Made by a program: the position numbers and the translations under genes | From: CAYYFX01 sp964571855 | GTDB lineage: Bacteria > ARS69 | Assembly: GCA_964571855.1 (NCBI GenBank) | Contig: CAZNDO010000035.1 | Coordinates: 1 to 21,816 of the forward strand | Reading direction: 5' to 3' | DNA length: 21,816 bases | Notes under the pieces: model-generated | What the model saw: the letters and a program-made list of their open reading frames with translations, nothing else | What the model was told of the DNA's origin: nothing | Database searches by the model: none | Shown: positions 1-7,567 of the stretch, one piece after another | How positions within the stretch are numbered: position 1 is the stretch's first letter | Layout of the letters: every line of letters begins with the position of its first letter

Positions 1-14
1 GCTCGCGTGCGTCC

Positions 15-791
15 CTACCGGTCGAGCTCCACCAGCACGGGCGCGTGATCGGACGGGGTCAGGCTCTCTTTTTTCTTCCGGAAGTCGCGGTCGATCGTCA
101 CCGCGCGCACTTCCGCGAGCACCGGCGCCGTGCCGAGGATCAGGTCGATGCGGAGGCCGCGGTTCATGTGGAAGGCGCCGGCGCGGTAGTCCCACCAGGA
201 GAAGAGGCGGTCGGTGGGGCGGGTGGCGCGGAAGAGGTCCCGCCAGCCGGCGGATTCCAGGGCGGCGAAGCGGGCGCGTTCCTCGGGGGTGTGGAAGATC
301 GAGCCGGCCAGGTCCTCCTCGGAGAACGTGTCGAGCGGGGTGGGGCAGAGGTTGAAGTCGCCCACGAGGAGCGCGGGGCGGTCGCCGGGGCGGGCGTGGG
401 CGACCAGCGCGTCCAGCCAGGCCAGCTTCCGCGGGTAGTCCTCGTGGTCCACGCTCTTGCCGTTGGGGACGTAGATCGTCGTGAAGGAGATGCCGGCCAC
501 TTCCGCGGCGAGGAGGCGGGCGCCCAGTTCCTCCTGGCCGGGGAGGCCGCGGGCGGTCTCGACGGCGGCGGGGAGGCCGTGGCGGACCAGGATCGCCACG
601 CCGTTCCAGCCCTTCTGGCCGTGGATGAGGGCGTCGTAGCCGGCGGCGGCGAACTCGTCCCGGGCCCACGCCTCGTCGTCCAGCTTGAGTTCCTGGAGGC
701 CGACCACGTCGGGCCGGCGGTCCTGCAGCCAGATCTTCAGGAAGTCCAGCCGGGCGCGCAGCCCGTTCACGTTCCAGGTGGCCAGCTTCAT
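15..791 (-). CDS. xth: Exodeoxyribonuclease III / AP endonuclease
   Basis: The product (258 aa) belongs to the ExoIII/APE1 endonuclease-exonuclease-phosphatase family. It should cut DNA 5' of abasic sites and trim 3' ends in base excision repair in the cytoplasm. Visible active-site motifs, in order: WNVNG (N7), LQELK (metal ligand E34), IYVPNG (tyrosine), GDFN, GLRIDLIL and the C-terminal SDHAPV catalytic Asp-His pair. Length matches the family (about 250-270 aa). I chose the ATG at 791 because the family begins at MK-x-A-TWNVNG. The open frame continues upstream but is low-complexity and lies in the divergent intergenic region. A purine-rich GGGAGGGGA stretch precedes this ATG on the minus strand. 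It is the only minus-strand gene here and is divergent from ftsE. The family call is very secure; ExoA/XthA subgroup is not resolved. Confidence 0.95.
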   Translation of the reverse strand: MKLATWNVNGLRARLDFLKIWLQDRRPDVVGLQELKLDDEAWARDEFAAAGYDALIHGQKGWNGVAILVRHGLPAAVETARGLPGQEELGARLLAAEVAGISFTTIYVPNGKSVDHEDYPRKLAWLDALVAHARPGDRPALLVGDFNLCPTPLDTFSEEDLAGSIFHTPEERARFAALESAGWRDLFRATRPTDRLFSWWDYRAGAFHMNRGLRIDLILGTAPVLAEVRAVTIDRDFRKKKESLTPSDHAPVLVELDR

Positions 792-830
792 CCGTCCCCT
801 CCCGGCCGCCCGCCGGCGCGCCCGGGCGGC

Positions 831-838
831 ACCATAGC
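831..838 (-). promoter_or_regulatory. Possible extended -10 of xth
   Basis: Reading the minus strand, TGCTATGGT resembles an extended -10 element (TGn plus TATGGT) about 40 nt upstream of the xth ATG. No good -35 hexamer lies 16-18 nt upstream, so this rests on the -10 alone. It sits about 30 nt from the -35 of the divergent ftsE promoter, so the two would be nearly back to back. Confidence 0.3.
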
Positions 839-863
839 ACGGGGTTTCCCCCGGAGCCGTCCC

Positions 864-893
864 TTGACCGGCGATCCGCGCGGGGCCTACGTT
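864..893 (+). promoter_or_regulatory. Sigma-70-like promoter of ftsE-ftsX-envC
   Basis: TTGACC (864-869) and TACGTT (888-893) are separated by 18 nt, giving a plausible housekeeping promoter about 110 nt upstream of the ftsE ATG. The same TTGAC[A/C]-N17/18-TA form appears upstream of secD, the 10749 lipoprotein and the 16438 gene, which supports the call. The ftsE Shine-Dalgarno is the GGGGAAGG stretch just before 1002. Confidence 0.5.
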
Positions 894-1001
894 CCCCCCG
901 GGGTCCGGGCGGTGGGCACGCCCGGCGGGGGAACGGCGGGGGCGGGTGCCCACCCCTTCCAGTTCAATTCCTGGTCGATTCTTGCCGATCCGGGGAAGGC
1001 C

Positions 1002-1760
1002 ATGATTTCGCTCACCAAGGTCGGCAAGCAGTACCGCAACGGCCGCTGGGGCCTGCGCGACGTCACGTTCTCCCTGCAGAAGGGGGAATTCGTCGTGCTC
1101 ACCGGCACGTCCGGCGCCGGGAAGACCACGCTCATGAAGCTGCTGAGCTTCGAGGAGTGCCCCACGGAAGGGGAGCTCGTCCTCGACGGGCACGTGAACG
1201 GCAAGGCGAAGAAGAAGCAGCTGCCGTTCATCCGCCGGCGCATCGGGATGGTCTTCCAGGACTTCCGGCTGCTGCCGGACCGGTCCGCGCACGACAACGT
1301 GGCGTTCGTCCTGAAGGCCACGGGGTCGGGCGGCAGCGGGCTGCACCGCCGCGTGGTGCGCGCGCTCGCGGCGGTGGGCCTGGCCGGGCGCGGCGACTCG
1401 ATGCCGGACGAGCTGTCCGGCGGCGAGCAGCAGCGCGTCGGCATCGCGCGCGCCATCGTGAACGACCCGATGGTCGTGCTCGCCGACGAGCCCACCGGCA
1501 ACCTCGACGACGCCACGAAGCGCGAGATCTTCAAGGTGTTGAAGAAGGTCTCGGCGGGCGGCACCGCCGTGCTCGTGGCCACGCACGACGTGTCCATCGC
1601 GCGGGAGTTCCGCGCGCGCACGCTCGTGATCGACCAGGGCCGCCTCGTGGCGGACGTCCCGCCGGCGGCCACGCTGCCGTCCAACGGCGCGGCCGGCGCC
1701 GCGCCGCCGCCGCCCGCCGCGGTCCGTCCCCCCTCCGGCATCCGGGTGCAGCCGCTGTGA
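1002..1760 (+). CDS. ftsE: Cell division ATP-binding protein FtsE
   Basis: ABC ATPase (252 aa) that pairs with FtsX at the inner membrane. ATP hydrolysis transmits a signal through FtsX to activate septal peptidoglycan hydrolysis via EnvC-type proteins. Visible motifs: Walker A GTSGAGKTT at residues 35-43, Q-loop VFQDFRLL, signature LSGGEQQR, Walker B VVLADEPTGNLD and switch His in ATHD. MISLTKVGKQY at the start and FQDFRLLPD are characteristic of FtsE rather than LolD or other small ABC ATPases, and the following ftsX and envC genes confirm it. The ATG at 1002 follows a GGGGAAGG Shine-Dalgarno. The last 30 or so residues form an Ala/Pro-rich tail (AAGAAPPPPAA) beyond the usual FtsE length of about 222-230 aa. 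The stop overlaps the GTG of ftsX. Confidence 0.95.
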   Translation: MISLTKVGKQYRNGRWGLRDVTFSLQKGEFVVLTGTSGAGKTTLMKLLSFEECPTEGELVLDGHVNGKAKKKQLPFIRRRIGMVFQDFRLLPDRSAHDNVAFVLKATGSGGSGLHRRVVRALAAVGLAGRGDSMPDELSGGEQQRVGIARAIVNDPMVVLADEPTGNLDDATKREIFKVLKKVSAGGTAVLVATHDVSIAREFRARTLVIDQGRLVADVPPAATLPSNGAAGAAPPPPAAVRPPSGIRVQPL

Positions 1761-2623
1761 GCACGCTGGGGTTCACGTTCCGCGAGGGCTTCCTGAACAT
1801 CCGGCGCGCGCCGCTGCTCTCGCTCACGTCGGTGGCCGTGATGGGGCTGTCGCTGTTCGTGCTCGGCATCTTCCTGCTCATCACCGTGAACCTGCGCGCG
1901 GCCATCCAGGCGGTGCAGCGCCAGGTGGAGATGCAGGTGTTCGTGAACGAGGAGATCCGCGATGCGGAGCTGAAGACGCTGGATTCGTTCCTGCGCGAGC
2001 ACCCCGGCGTGGCCGGCGTGCGCTACCTCACGCGCGACGAGGCGCTGTCGGAGTTCCGCCGCGAGCTGAGCGAGCGCGAGTACCTGCTGGAGGCGCTGGA
2101 GACGAACCCGCTGCCCGACACGTTCGAGATCACGCTCTTCGACGACTGGAAGTCCACGGACCGGATCGATCGCATGGCCGCCGAGATCGGGGGCATGGCC
2201 GGCGTGGACGAGGTGAAGTACGGCAAGGAGTGGGTGGGCCGGCTGAACCGCATCATCGTGGTGCTGGTGCTGGTGGACCTGTTCCTCGGGATCGTCGTGG
2301 CGCTCAGCTCGCTCGTGGTCGTGGCGAACACCGTGAAGCTCACGCTGATCGCGCGGCGCGAGATGATCGAGCTGATGAAGATGGTGGGCGCCACGATCGG
2401 CGTGATCCGGCGGCCCTTCGTGATCGAGGGCGTGCTGAAGGGCGGGATGGCGGCGGTGCTCGCGGCGGCGCTGCTGGCCGGCCTCACCGCGTTCCTCGGC
2501 TCCCGCGTGCCCGAGGTGGTGGGCCTGTCCGTCCCCATGATCCTGGGGTTCCTCGCGTTCGGGATGTTCCTGGGCGGCCTCGGCAGCGTGGTCTCGCTCC
2601 AGGGCTTCCTCCGGAAGTGGTGA
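1757..2623 (+). CDS. ftsX: Cell division protein FtsX
   Basis: Permease-like partner of FtsE (288 aa), predicted to have four transmembrane helices. After a short cytoplasmic N-terminus (LGFTFREGFLNIRRAPLLS) come TM1 at about 22-44, a periplasmic domain at about 45-165, TM2 near 167-190 and two C-terminal helices. The periplasmic loop should contact the coiled coil of the EnvC-like protein encoded next. The RREMIELMKMVGAT segment after TM2 is the typical FtsX cytoplasmic loop. The start is taken as the GTG at 1757, which overlaps the ftsE stop in a GTGA. A longer frame upstream would run through ftsE and is discarded. Length fits the shorter FtsX proteins found outside gammaproteobacteria. 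Secure from both sequence and context. Confidence 0.94.
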   Translation: MSTLGFTFREGFLNIRRAPLLSLTSVAVMGLSLFVLGIFLLITVNLRAAIQAVQRQVEMQVFVNEEIRDAELKTLDSFLREHPGVAGVRYLTRDEALSEFRRELSEREYLLEALETNPLPDTFEITLFDDWKSTDRIDRMAAEIGGMAGVDEVKYGKEWVGRLNRIIVVLVLVDLFLGIVVALSSLVVVANTVKLTLIARREMIELMKMVGATIGVIRRPFVIEGVLKGGMAAVLAAALLAGLTAFLGSRVPEVVGLSVPMILGFLAFGMFLGGLGSVVSLQGFLRKW

Positions 2624-3849
2624 CGCCGTTGCGCCGGGCCGGCCTCCTCGCCGCGCTCGCGCTGCTGCTCGGCGCCGCGCCCGCGCTCGCGCAGGCCGGC
2701 GGCGACGCCGCGGCGCCCGCGGACCCGGGGCTGGCCGACCGGATCGCGGGGGAGTCCGCGGAGCTGGAGCGCATCCGCCAGGAGCTGGAGCGCGCCAAGC
2801 AGGAGCAGAAGACCGTCGCGGCGCGCGAGACGAAGATCCTCACGCAGCTCAATTCCATCGACTCCGAGATCACGCTGAAGGCCCGGCTCGTGTCCGGGCT
2901 GGTCCGCAAGGAGGAGCGGCTCGCCGGCGACCTGGCGCGCACGCGGACGCGGCTGGAGCAGCAGCAGGCGAAGCTGGAGGAGCGCCGCGCCATCCTCGCG
3001 CGGCGGCTGCGGAACATCTACAAGGTGGGCGAGAAGCCGGGGCTGCAGGTCATGCTGGGGGCCACGTCCGCCGTGGACCTGGTGCGCCGGTTCGACTGGC
3101 TGCTGCTGGTGGCGGCGCAGGATCGCAAGCTCGCGGACGACGTGCGCGAGCAGCTCGCCGTGGTGAAGCGCACGGAGGCGGAGCTGGCGCGCAAGCAGGA
3201 CGAGGTCCGCGCCATCCGGGAGGAGTCGGAGGGCGAGCGGGACAAGCTGGTGCGCACGCGCGAGGACCGCAGCTCGCTGCTCGACTCCGTGCGGCAGGAG
3301 AAGCGGAAGAAGCAGCAGCTCGTGACCGAGCTGGAGGCGTCGGAGAAGGCGCTGAAGACGCTGCTCGCCGAGCTGGAGGAGCGGGCCCGCGCGCGCACCG
3401 CGCCGGGACAGGAGCTGCCGGCGGAGGGCACGGCGTTCGCGTCCGCGAAGGGACGGCTGCCGTGGCCCGTGCAGGGGAAGGTGTCGCGGTGGTTCGGCGT
3501 GCAGAAGGACCCGCGCTTCGGCACGTCCACGTTCAACGGCGGCATCGATATCCAGGCCGAGAAGGAGTCCGACGTGATCGCCGTGCACCACGGCCGCGCG
3601 GACTACGTGGACTGGCTCCCCGGCTACGGCCAGTGCATCATCGTGAACCACGGCGACGGCTACTACTCGCTGTACGCGCACACGTCGAAGGTGTTCGTGA
3701 GCGTGGGCGACGTGGTGCGCGCGGGGGAGGTCATCGCCTCCGTGGGCGACACCGGGTCGCTGCTGGGCGACGTGCTGCACTTCGAGATCCGCAAGGACGC
3801 CGAGCCCGTGAACCCCGCGCCCTGGCTGTCCTCCACGAAGCTCCGCTGA
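2620..3849 (+). CDS. envC: EnvC-like murein hydrolase activator (degenerate LytM/M23)
   Basis: Secreted coiled-coil protein of 409 aa with a C-terminal LytM (peptidase M23) domain. A signal peptide (LLAALALLLGAAPALA, cleavage near residue 24-25) is followed by Glu/Lys/Arg-rich coiled coil at about 35-265 and a LytM fold from about 275 to the end. The LytM active site is incomplete. The first zinc-ligand His is N306 (TFNGGID, with D310 kept). The first His of the usual H-x-H is V385 (V-L-H387), and H354 (YAH) remains. Loss of metal ligands is typical of EnvC/NlpD proteins that activate amidases and do not cut peptidoglycan. The start is the GTG at 2620, overlapping the ftsX stop in a GTGA. Gene order ftsE-ftsX-envC matches the known FtsEX-EnvC complex. 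No amidase gene lies in this window. Confidence 0.9.
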   Translation: MTPLRRAGLLAALALLLGAAPALAQAGGDAAAPADPGLADRIAGESAELERIRQELERAKQEQKTVAARETKILTQLNSIDSEITLKARLVSGLVRKEERLAGDLARTRTRLEQQQAKLEERRAILARRLRNIYKVGEKPGLQVMLGATSAVDLVRRFDWLLLVAAQDRKLADDVREQLAVVKRTEAELARKQDEVRAIREESEGERDKLVRTREDRSSLLDSVRQEKRKKQQLVTELEASEKALKTLLAELEERARARTAPGQELPAEGTAFASAKGRLPWPVQGKVSRWFGVQKDPRFGTSTFNGGIDIQAEKESDVIAVHHGRADYVDWLPGYGQCIIVNHGDGYYSLYAHTSKVFVSVGDVVRAGEVIASVGDTGSLLGDVLHFEIRKDAEPVNPAPWLSSTKLR

Positions 3850-3853
3850 GCGC

Positions 3854-3882
3854 TTGACCCGCCGCTCCGGCGCGCGGAGAAT
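3854..3882 (+). promoter_or_regulatory. Weak candidate promoter of metG
   Basis: TTGACC (3854-3859) and GAGAAT (3877-3882) are 17 nt apart in the 74-nt gap between envC and metG. The -35 is good and the -10 poor (4 of 6). The metG Shine-Dalgarno GGAGA follows at 3914-3918, 5 nt before the GTG. Read-through from the ftsEX operon is an alternative. Confidence 0.35.
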
Positions 3883-3923
3883 CGCGGGCAAACCGCGCCC
3901 CGCATCCGCGTCCGGAGACCCCC

Positions 3924-5882
3924 GTGCCCGAGAAGTTCTACCTCACCACCGCCATCGACTACGTGAACTCGCACCCCCACCTGGGGACCGCGTACGAGAA
4001 GATCGCCGCGGACTGCCTCGTGCGCGCGCACCGTCGGCTGGGCTGCGACGTCCGCTTCGTCATGGGCAACGACGAGCACAGCACGAACGTGGAGAAGGCG
4101 GCGAAGGCGGCGGGGCTCACGCCGCGCGAGTACACGGACCGCATGGAGGGCGTGTTCCGCGACGCCTGGGAGCGGCTGGACATCTCCTACGACGACTTCA
4201 TCCGCACGAGCGAGCCGCGCCACCACGCGGCGGTGCGGGAGATCGTGCGGCGCGTGCGCGAGGCGGGCTGGCTGCGCAAGGACAAGTACGCCGGCTGGTA
4301 CTGCGAGGGATGCGAGGCCTTCTACACGGAGAAGGACCTGGTGGACGGCATGTGCCCGAACCACCGGACGAAGCCGCGCTGGGTGGAGGAGGAGAACTGG
4401 TTCTTCGCCCTGTCCGCGTTCCGGGACCGGCTGCTGGAGCACATCCGCGCGAACCCGGGGTTCATCCGCCCCGAGACGCGGCGCAACGAGATCGTGTCGT
4501 TCCTGGAGTCCGGGCTGTCGGACATCTCGGTGTCGCGCGCGGGCGTCACGTGGGGCATCGCGTTCCCGGACGATCCGGAGCACGCCGTGTACGTGTGGTT
4601 CGACGCGCTCACGAACTACCTGTCGGCCACCGGCTTCGGCACGGACGACGCGGCGTCGGCGCGCTGGTGGCCGGCGGACGTGCACGTGGTGGGCAAGGAC
4701 ATCACGCGCTTCCACTGCGTGATCTGGCCGGCCATGCTCATGGCGGCCGGCCTGCCGCTGCCGCGGACCGTGTTCGGGCACGGGTTCATCTACCACTCCG
4801 GCGAGAAGATGTCGAAGTCGCTGGGGAACATCGTGAACCCGCTCGAGGTCGTGGAGCGCACCGGCCCGGACGCGCTGCGCTACTTCCTGCTGCGCGAGAT
4901 CTCGTTCGGCAAGGACGGGGACTTCACCTGGGACGGCTTCATCACGCGCACGAACGCGGATCTCGCGAACGACCTGGGCAACCTGCTCAAGCGCACGACC
5001 GAGATGACGCTGAAGTTCCTGGACGGGAGGATCGCGGCCGGGCGCGACGCGGGCGCGGATCGCACGGGGCTCGCGCCGGTGGCGGCCGCGGCCGCGCGCG
5101 ACGTGGCGGCGGCGTACCGGGACCTGGATCCCACCGCGGCGCTCGAGGCCGCCTGGCAACTCGTGCGCGCCGCGAACCGCGCGGTGCAGGAGGCGAAGCC
5201 GTGGGAGCTGGCGAAGGACGCGTCCCGCGCGGACGAGCTGGCGGGCGTGCTCTCCGAGATCCTGGAGGCGATCCGGATCGCCGGCGAGCTGCTGGAGCCG
5301 GCCATCCCGCGCAAGGCCCGCCGGCTGCGCGAGCGGCTCGGCCTGCCCGGGGATCCCGCGCCGTGGCGGGATGCGTGCGCGTGGCGGGACCGCCCCGCGT
5401 GGGTCGTGCGTCCCGGCGAGCCGCTGTTCCCGCGCCTGGACCGGGCGGCGGCCGGGGAGGCCGCGGGCAAGGCGCCGGCCGCGCCGAAGGCGGACGCGGG
5501 GCACGGCGGCGCACCCGCGCCCGTGGCGGCGAAGGCGGCGAAGGGCGGTGCGGCCGGCGGCCCCATCTCAATCGACCGCTTCCGCGAGACCGAACTGCTC
5601 GTGGCCACGATCGAGTCCGCCGCCCGAGTGGAGGGAGCGGACCGGCTGCTCCGGCTCACGCTGGACCTCGGCCGCGAGAAGCGCCAGGTGGTGGCGGGAG
5701 TCGCCGCGCACTATGCGCCGGAGTCGCTGCCGGGGCGGCAGGTCGTGATCGTGGCGAACCTCGAGCCGGCCGTGATCCGCGGCGTGGAGTCCCGCGGCAT
5801 GATCCTCGCGGCGAAGGACGGGGAGAAGCTCACCCTGCTCGCGCCGTCGGACGCCATCGCGCCCGGCGCGAAGGTGTCGTGA
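3924..5882 (+). CDS. metG: Methionyl-tRNA synthetase
   Basis: Class I aminoacyl-tRNA synthetase (652 aa) that charges tRNA-Met in the cytoplasm. The HIGH signature appears as HPHLG at residues 17-21, and KMSKS at 295-299. A zinc knuckle has C127-x2-C130 and C144-x2-H147, the single-knuckle type known from Thermus-like enzymes. A methionine-tRNA anticodon-binding helical domain follows, then an Ala/Gly/Lys-rich linker at about 505-550. A C-terminal OB-fold tRNA-binding domain (Trbp111/EMAP-like) begins at ISIDRF and includes a VVAGVAAHY segment. The start is GTG at 3924, giving MPEKFYLTTAIDYVNS, the normal N-terminus, and it has a Shine-Dalgarno (GGAGA) 5 nt upstream. Length matches the family with the fused C-terminal domain. 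TatD follows after 7 nt. Confidence 0.97.
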   Translation: MPEKFYLTTAIDYVNSHPHLGTAYEKIAADCLVRAHRRLGCDVRFVMGNDEHSTNVEKAAKAAGLTPREYTDRMEGVFRDAWERLDISYDDFIRTSEPRHHAAVREIVRRVREAGWLRKDKYAGWYCEGCEAFYTEKDLVDGMCPNHRTKPRWVEEENWFFALSAFRDRLLEHIRANPGFIRPETRRNEIVSFLESGLSDISVSRAGVTWGIAFPDDPEHAVYVWFDALTNYLSATGFGTDDAASARWWPADVHVVGKDITRFHCVIWPAMLMAAGLPLPRTVFGHGFIYHSGEKMSKSLGNIVNPLEVVERTGPDALRYFLLREISFGKDGDFTWDGFITRTNADLANDLGNLLKRTTEMTLKFLDGRIAAGRDAGADRTGLAPVAAAAARDVAAAYRDLDPTAALEAAWQLVRAANRAVQEAKPWELAKDASRADELAGVLSEILEAIRIAGELLEPAIPRKARRLRERLGLPGDPAPWRDACAWRDRPAWVVRPGEPLFPRLDRAAAGEAAGKAPAAPKADAGHGGAPAPVAAKAAKGGAAGGPISIDRFRETELLVATIESAARVEGADRLLRLTLDLGREKRQVVAGVAAHYAPESLPGRQVVIVANLEPAVIRGVESRGMILAAKDGEKLTLLAPSDAIAPGAKVS

Positions 5883-5889
5883 GGGCGTC

Positions 5890-6681
5890 GTGATCGACTC
5901 GCACTGCCACCTCAACGTGGACGCGTTCGGGGACGACCTGGACGAGACGCTGGACCGCGCGCGCGCCGCGGGCGTGCACGGCGTGCTCGTGCCCGGCATC
6001 GGGCTGCCGGAGTGCGCGCGGGGCGTGGACATCGCGCGGCGCTTCCCCGCGGTGCGCGCCGCCGTCGGCATCCACCCGCACGAGTCGCCGCAGTGGGGGC
6101 CGGTGGCGGAGGAGCACGTGCGCGCGTGGGCCGCGCTGCCCGAGGTGGTGGCCATCGGCGAGATCGGGCTGGACTGGTACCGCAACTGGGCCCCGCGCGA
6201 CGCGCAGCACCGCGCCTACGACGCGCAGCTCCGCCTCGCGCGCGAGCTGGACCTGCCGGTCGTGGTCCACGACCGCGACGCGCACGCGGACGTGCTCCGC
6301 GGCATCCGCAAGGTGGACGGGGTGCGCGGCGTGCTGCACTGCTTCTCGGGCGGTCCGGCCGAGGCGAAGGAGGCGATGGCGCTGGGCTTCTGCATCTCGT
6401 GGACCGGCTCGGTCACGTACGCGAAGGGGAGGACCGTGGACGACGTGCTGGCCATCGTCCCGCTGGACCGCATGATGCTGGAGACCGACGCCCCGTGGAT
6501 GACGCCCACGCCGAACCGGGGCAAGCGGAACGAGCCGGCGTGGGTGGGGCGGGTCGCGGAGATCCTCGCGGAGAAGCTGGGCAAGGACGTGCGCGAGGTC
6601 CGCGAGACCACGTCGCGCACGGCGGCCGCCCTGTTCGGATTCCCCCCGGAGCCCCCCGTCGCGGAGGCGGGTGCCGCGTGA
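5890..6681 (+). CDS. TatD-family metal-dependent hydrolase (DNase)
   Basis: TIM-barrel metallohydrolase of 263 aa in the TatD/YcfH family. Members are metal-dependent 3'-5' exonucleases implicated in DNA repair; exact substrates vary. Expected metal ligands are all visible: H5-x-H7 in MIDSHCHLN, E91 in GEIGLDWY, H127 in VVHDRDAH, H150 in LHCFSGG and D200 in LETDAPWM. The GTG at 5890 is taken as start, 7 nt after metG, because it immediately precedes the conserved IDSHCHL. The order metG-tatD-rsmA is a common housekeeping arrangement. Both tatD and ycfH symbols are in use and cannot be separated from sequence alone, so no symbol is given. Confidence 0.94.
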   Translation: MIDSHCHLNVDAFGDDLDETLDRARAAGVHGVLVPGIGLPECARGVDIARRFPAVRAAVGIHPHESPQWGPVAEEHVRAWAALPEVVAIGEIGLDWYRNWAPRDAQHRAYDAQLRLARELDLPVVVHDRDAHADVLRGIRKVDGVRGVLHCFSGGPAEAKEAMALGFCISWTGSVTYAKGRTVDDVLAIVPLDRMMLETDAPWMTPTPNRGKRNEPAWVGRVAEILAEKLGKDVREVRETTSRTAAALFGFPPEPPVAEAGAA

Positions 6682-6685
6682 TAGA

Positions 6686-7567
6686 ATGACGCGGCTCTTC
6701 GCCCCCGCCCCCGACACGATTCCCCGGCCGAGGTCCGGCGCCATCGCCGCCGCGAAATCCCTGCGCGACCTCCTCAAGCAGCGCGAGATCGCTCCCCGCC
6801 GCCGGTTCGGGCAGAACTTCCTGCACGAGACGCGCGTGGCGCGCCGCATCGCGGAGGCCGTCGAGGCCGCGCCGGGGGAGCACGTCGTGGAGATCGGGCC
6901 GGGGCTGGGGGCGCTCACCGTGCCGCTCCTCGACGCCGGCGTGTGCGTGACCGCGGTGGAGATCGACCGCCGGCTGGCCGACTATCTGGAGGCCGAGCTG
7001 GGCTCGCGGGCGGGGTTCACGCTCGTGCGCGGCGACGCGCTGACCGCGGACCTGGAGCGGCTGGCACCGGACGCGCGCGCGCTCGTGGCGAATCTCCCGT
7101 ACTCGATCACGGGTCCGGTGCTGGCGCGGTTGACCGAGCCGCCGGCGCGCCTGGAGCGCGCGGTGCTCATGCTCCAGAAGGAGGTGGGCGCGCGGCTCGT
7201 GGCGGGGGCCGGCGGGCGCGGGCTCGGGGCGATCGCGGTGCTCCTGCGGCAGTTGTGGCGCGTGGAGCGGCTCTTCGAGGTCGGCAAGGGCGCGTTCCTG
7301 CCCGCGCCGGAGGTGGTGTCGGTGGTCCTCAGGTTCACGCGGATCCCGGGGGCGGACGTTCCGCCGGCGCTGCGCGACGCCGTGAACCGGGCGTACCGCC
7401 AGCGCCGCAAGATGCTGCGCAAGACGCTGGCGGACCCGGCTGCGCCGGAGGCGGCGTGGGCGGAGGCGCTGGTGGCGGCCGGGCTCCCGGACACGGCGCG
7501 CCCGGAGGACGTGGACCCCGCGATCTGGCCGGGACTCCTGCGGCGCGCGCACGGGGGGCCGGCATGA
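6686..7567 (+). CDS. rsmA: 16S rRNA adenine dimethyltransferase RsmA (KsgA)
   Basis: S-adenosylmethionine-dependent enzyme (293 aa) that dimethylates two adjacent adenines near the 3' end of 16S rRNA in late 30S assembly. Visible: FGQNFL at residues 41-46, SAM-binding EIGPGLGALT at 69-78, an acidic AVEID strand end, GDAL, and the catalytic NLPYSI at 136-141. The C-terminal helical domain includes the RRKMLRKTL segment. The ATG at 6686 lies 4 nt after the tatD stop. An in-frame GTG at 6671 would overlap tatD by 11 nt and add five residues, and the choice is not certain. The first 25 or so residues are poorly conserved in the family. The stop overlaps the ATG of the next gene (ATGA). Confidence 0.95.
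   Translation: MTRLFAPAPDTIPRPRSGAIAAAKSLRDLLKQREIAPRRRFGQNFLHETRVARRIAEAVEAAPGEHVVEIGPGLGALTVPLLDAGVCVTAVEIDRRLADYLEAELGSRAGFTLVRGDALTADLERLAPDARALVANLPYSITGPVLARLTEPPARLERAVLMLQKEVGARLVAGAGGRGLGAIAVLLRQLWRVERLFEVGKGAFLPAPEVVSVVLRFTRIPGADVPPALRDAVNRAYRQRRKMLRKTLADPAAPEAAWAEALVAAGLPDTARPEDVDPAIWPGLLRRAHGGPA

Noticed and set aside
792..1586. Upstream extension of the xth reading frame
   Set aside because: The added sequence is low-complexity and runs into ftsE antisense. The family N-terminus begins at the ATG at 791.
887..3891. Long open frames antisense to ftsE, ftsX and envC
   Set aside because: They are Arg/Ala/Pro-rich, have no recognisable domain and mirror conserved genes. This is expected where GC content suppresses stop codons.
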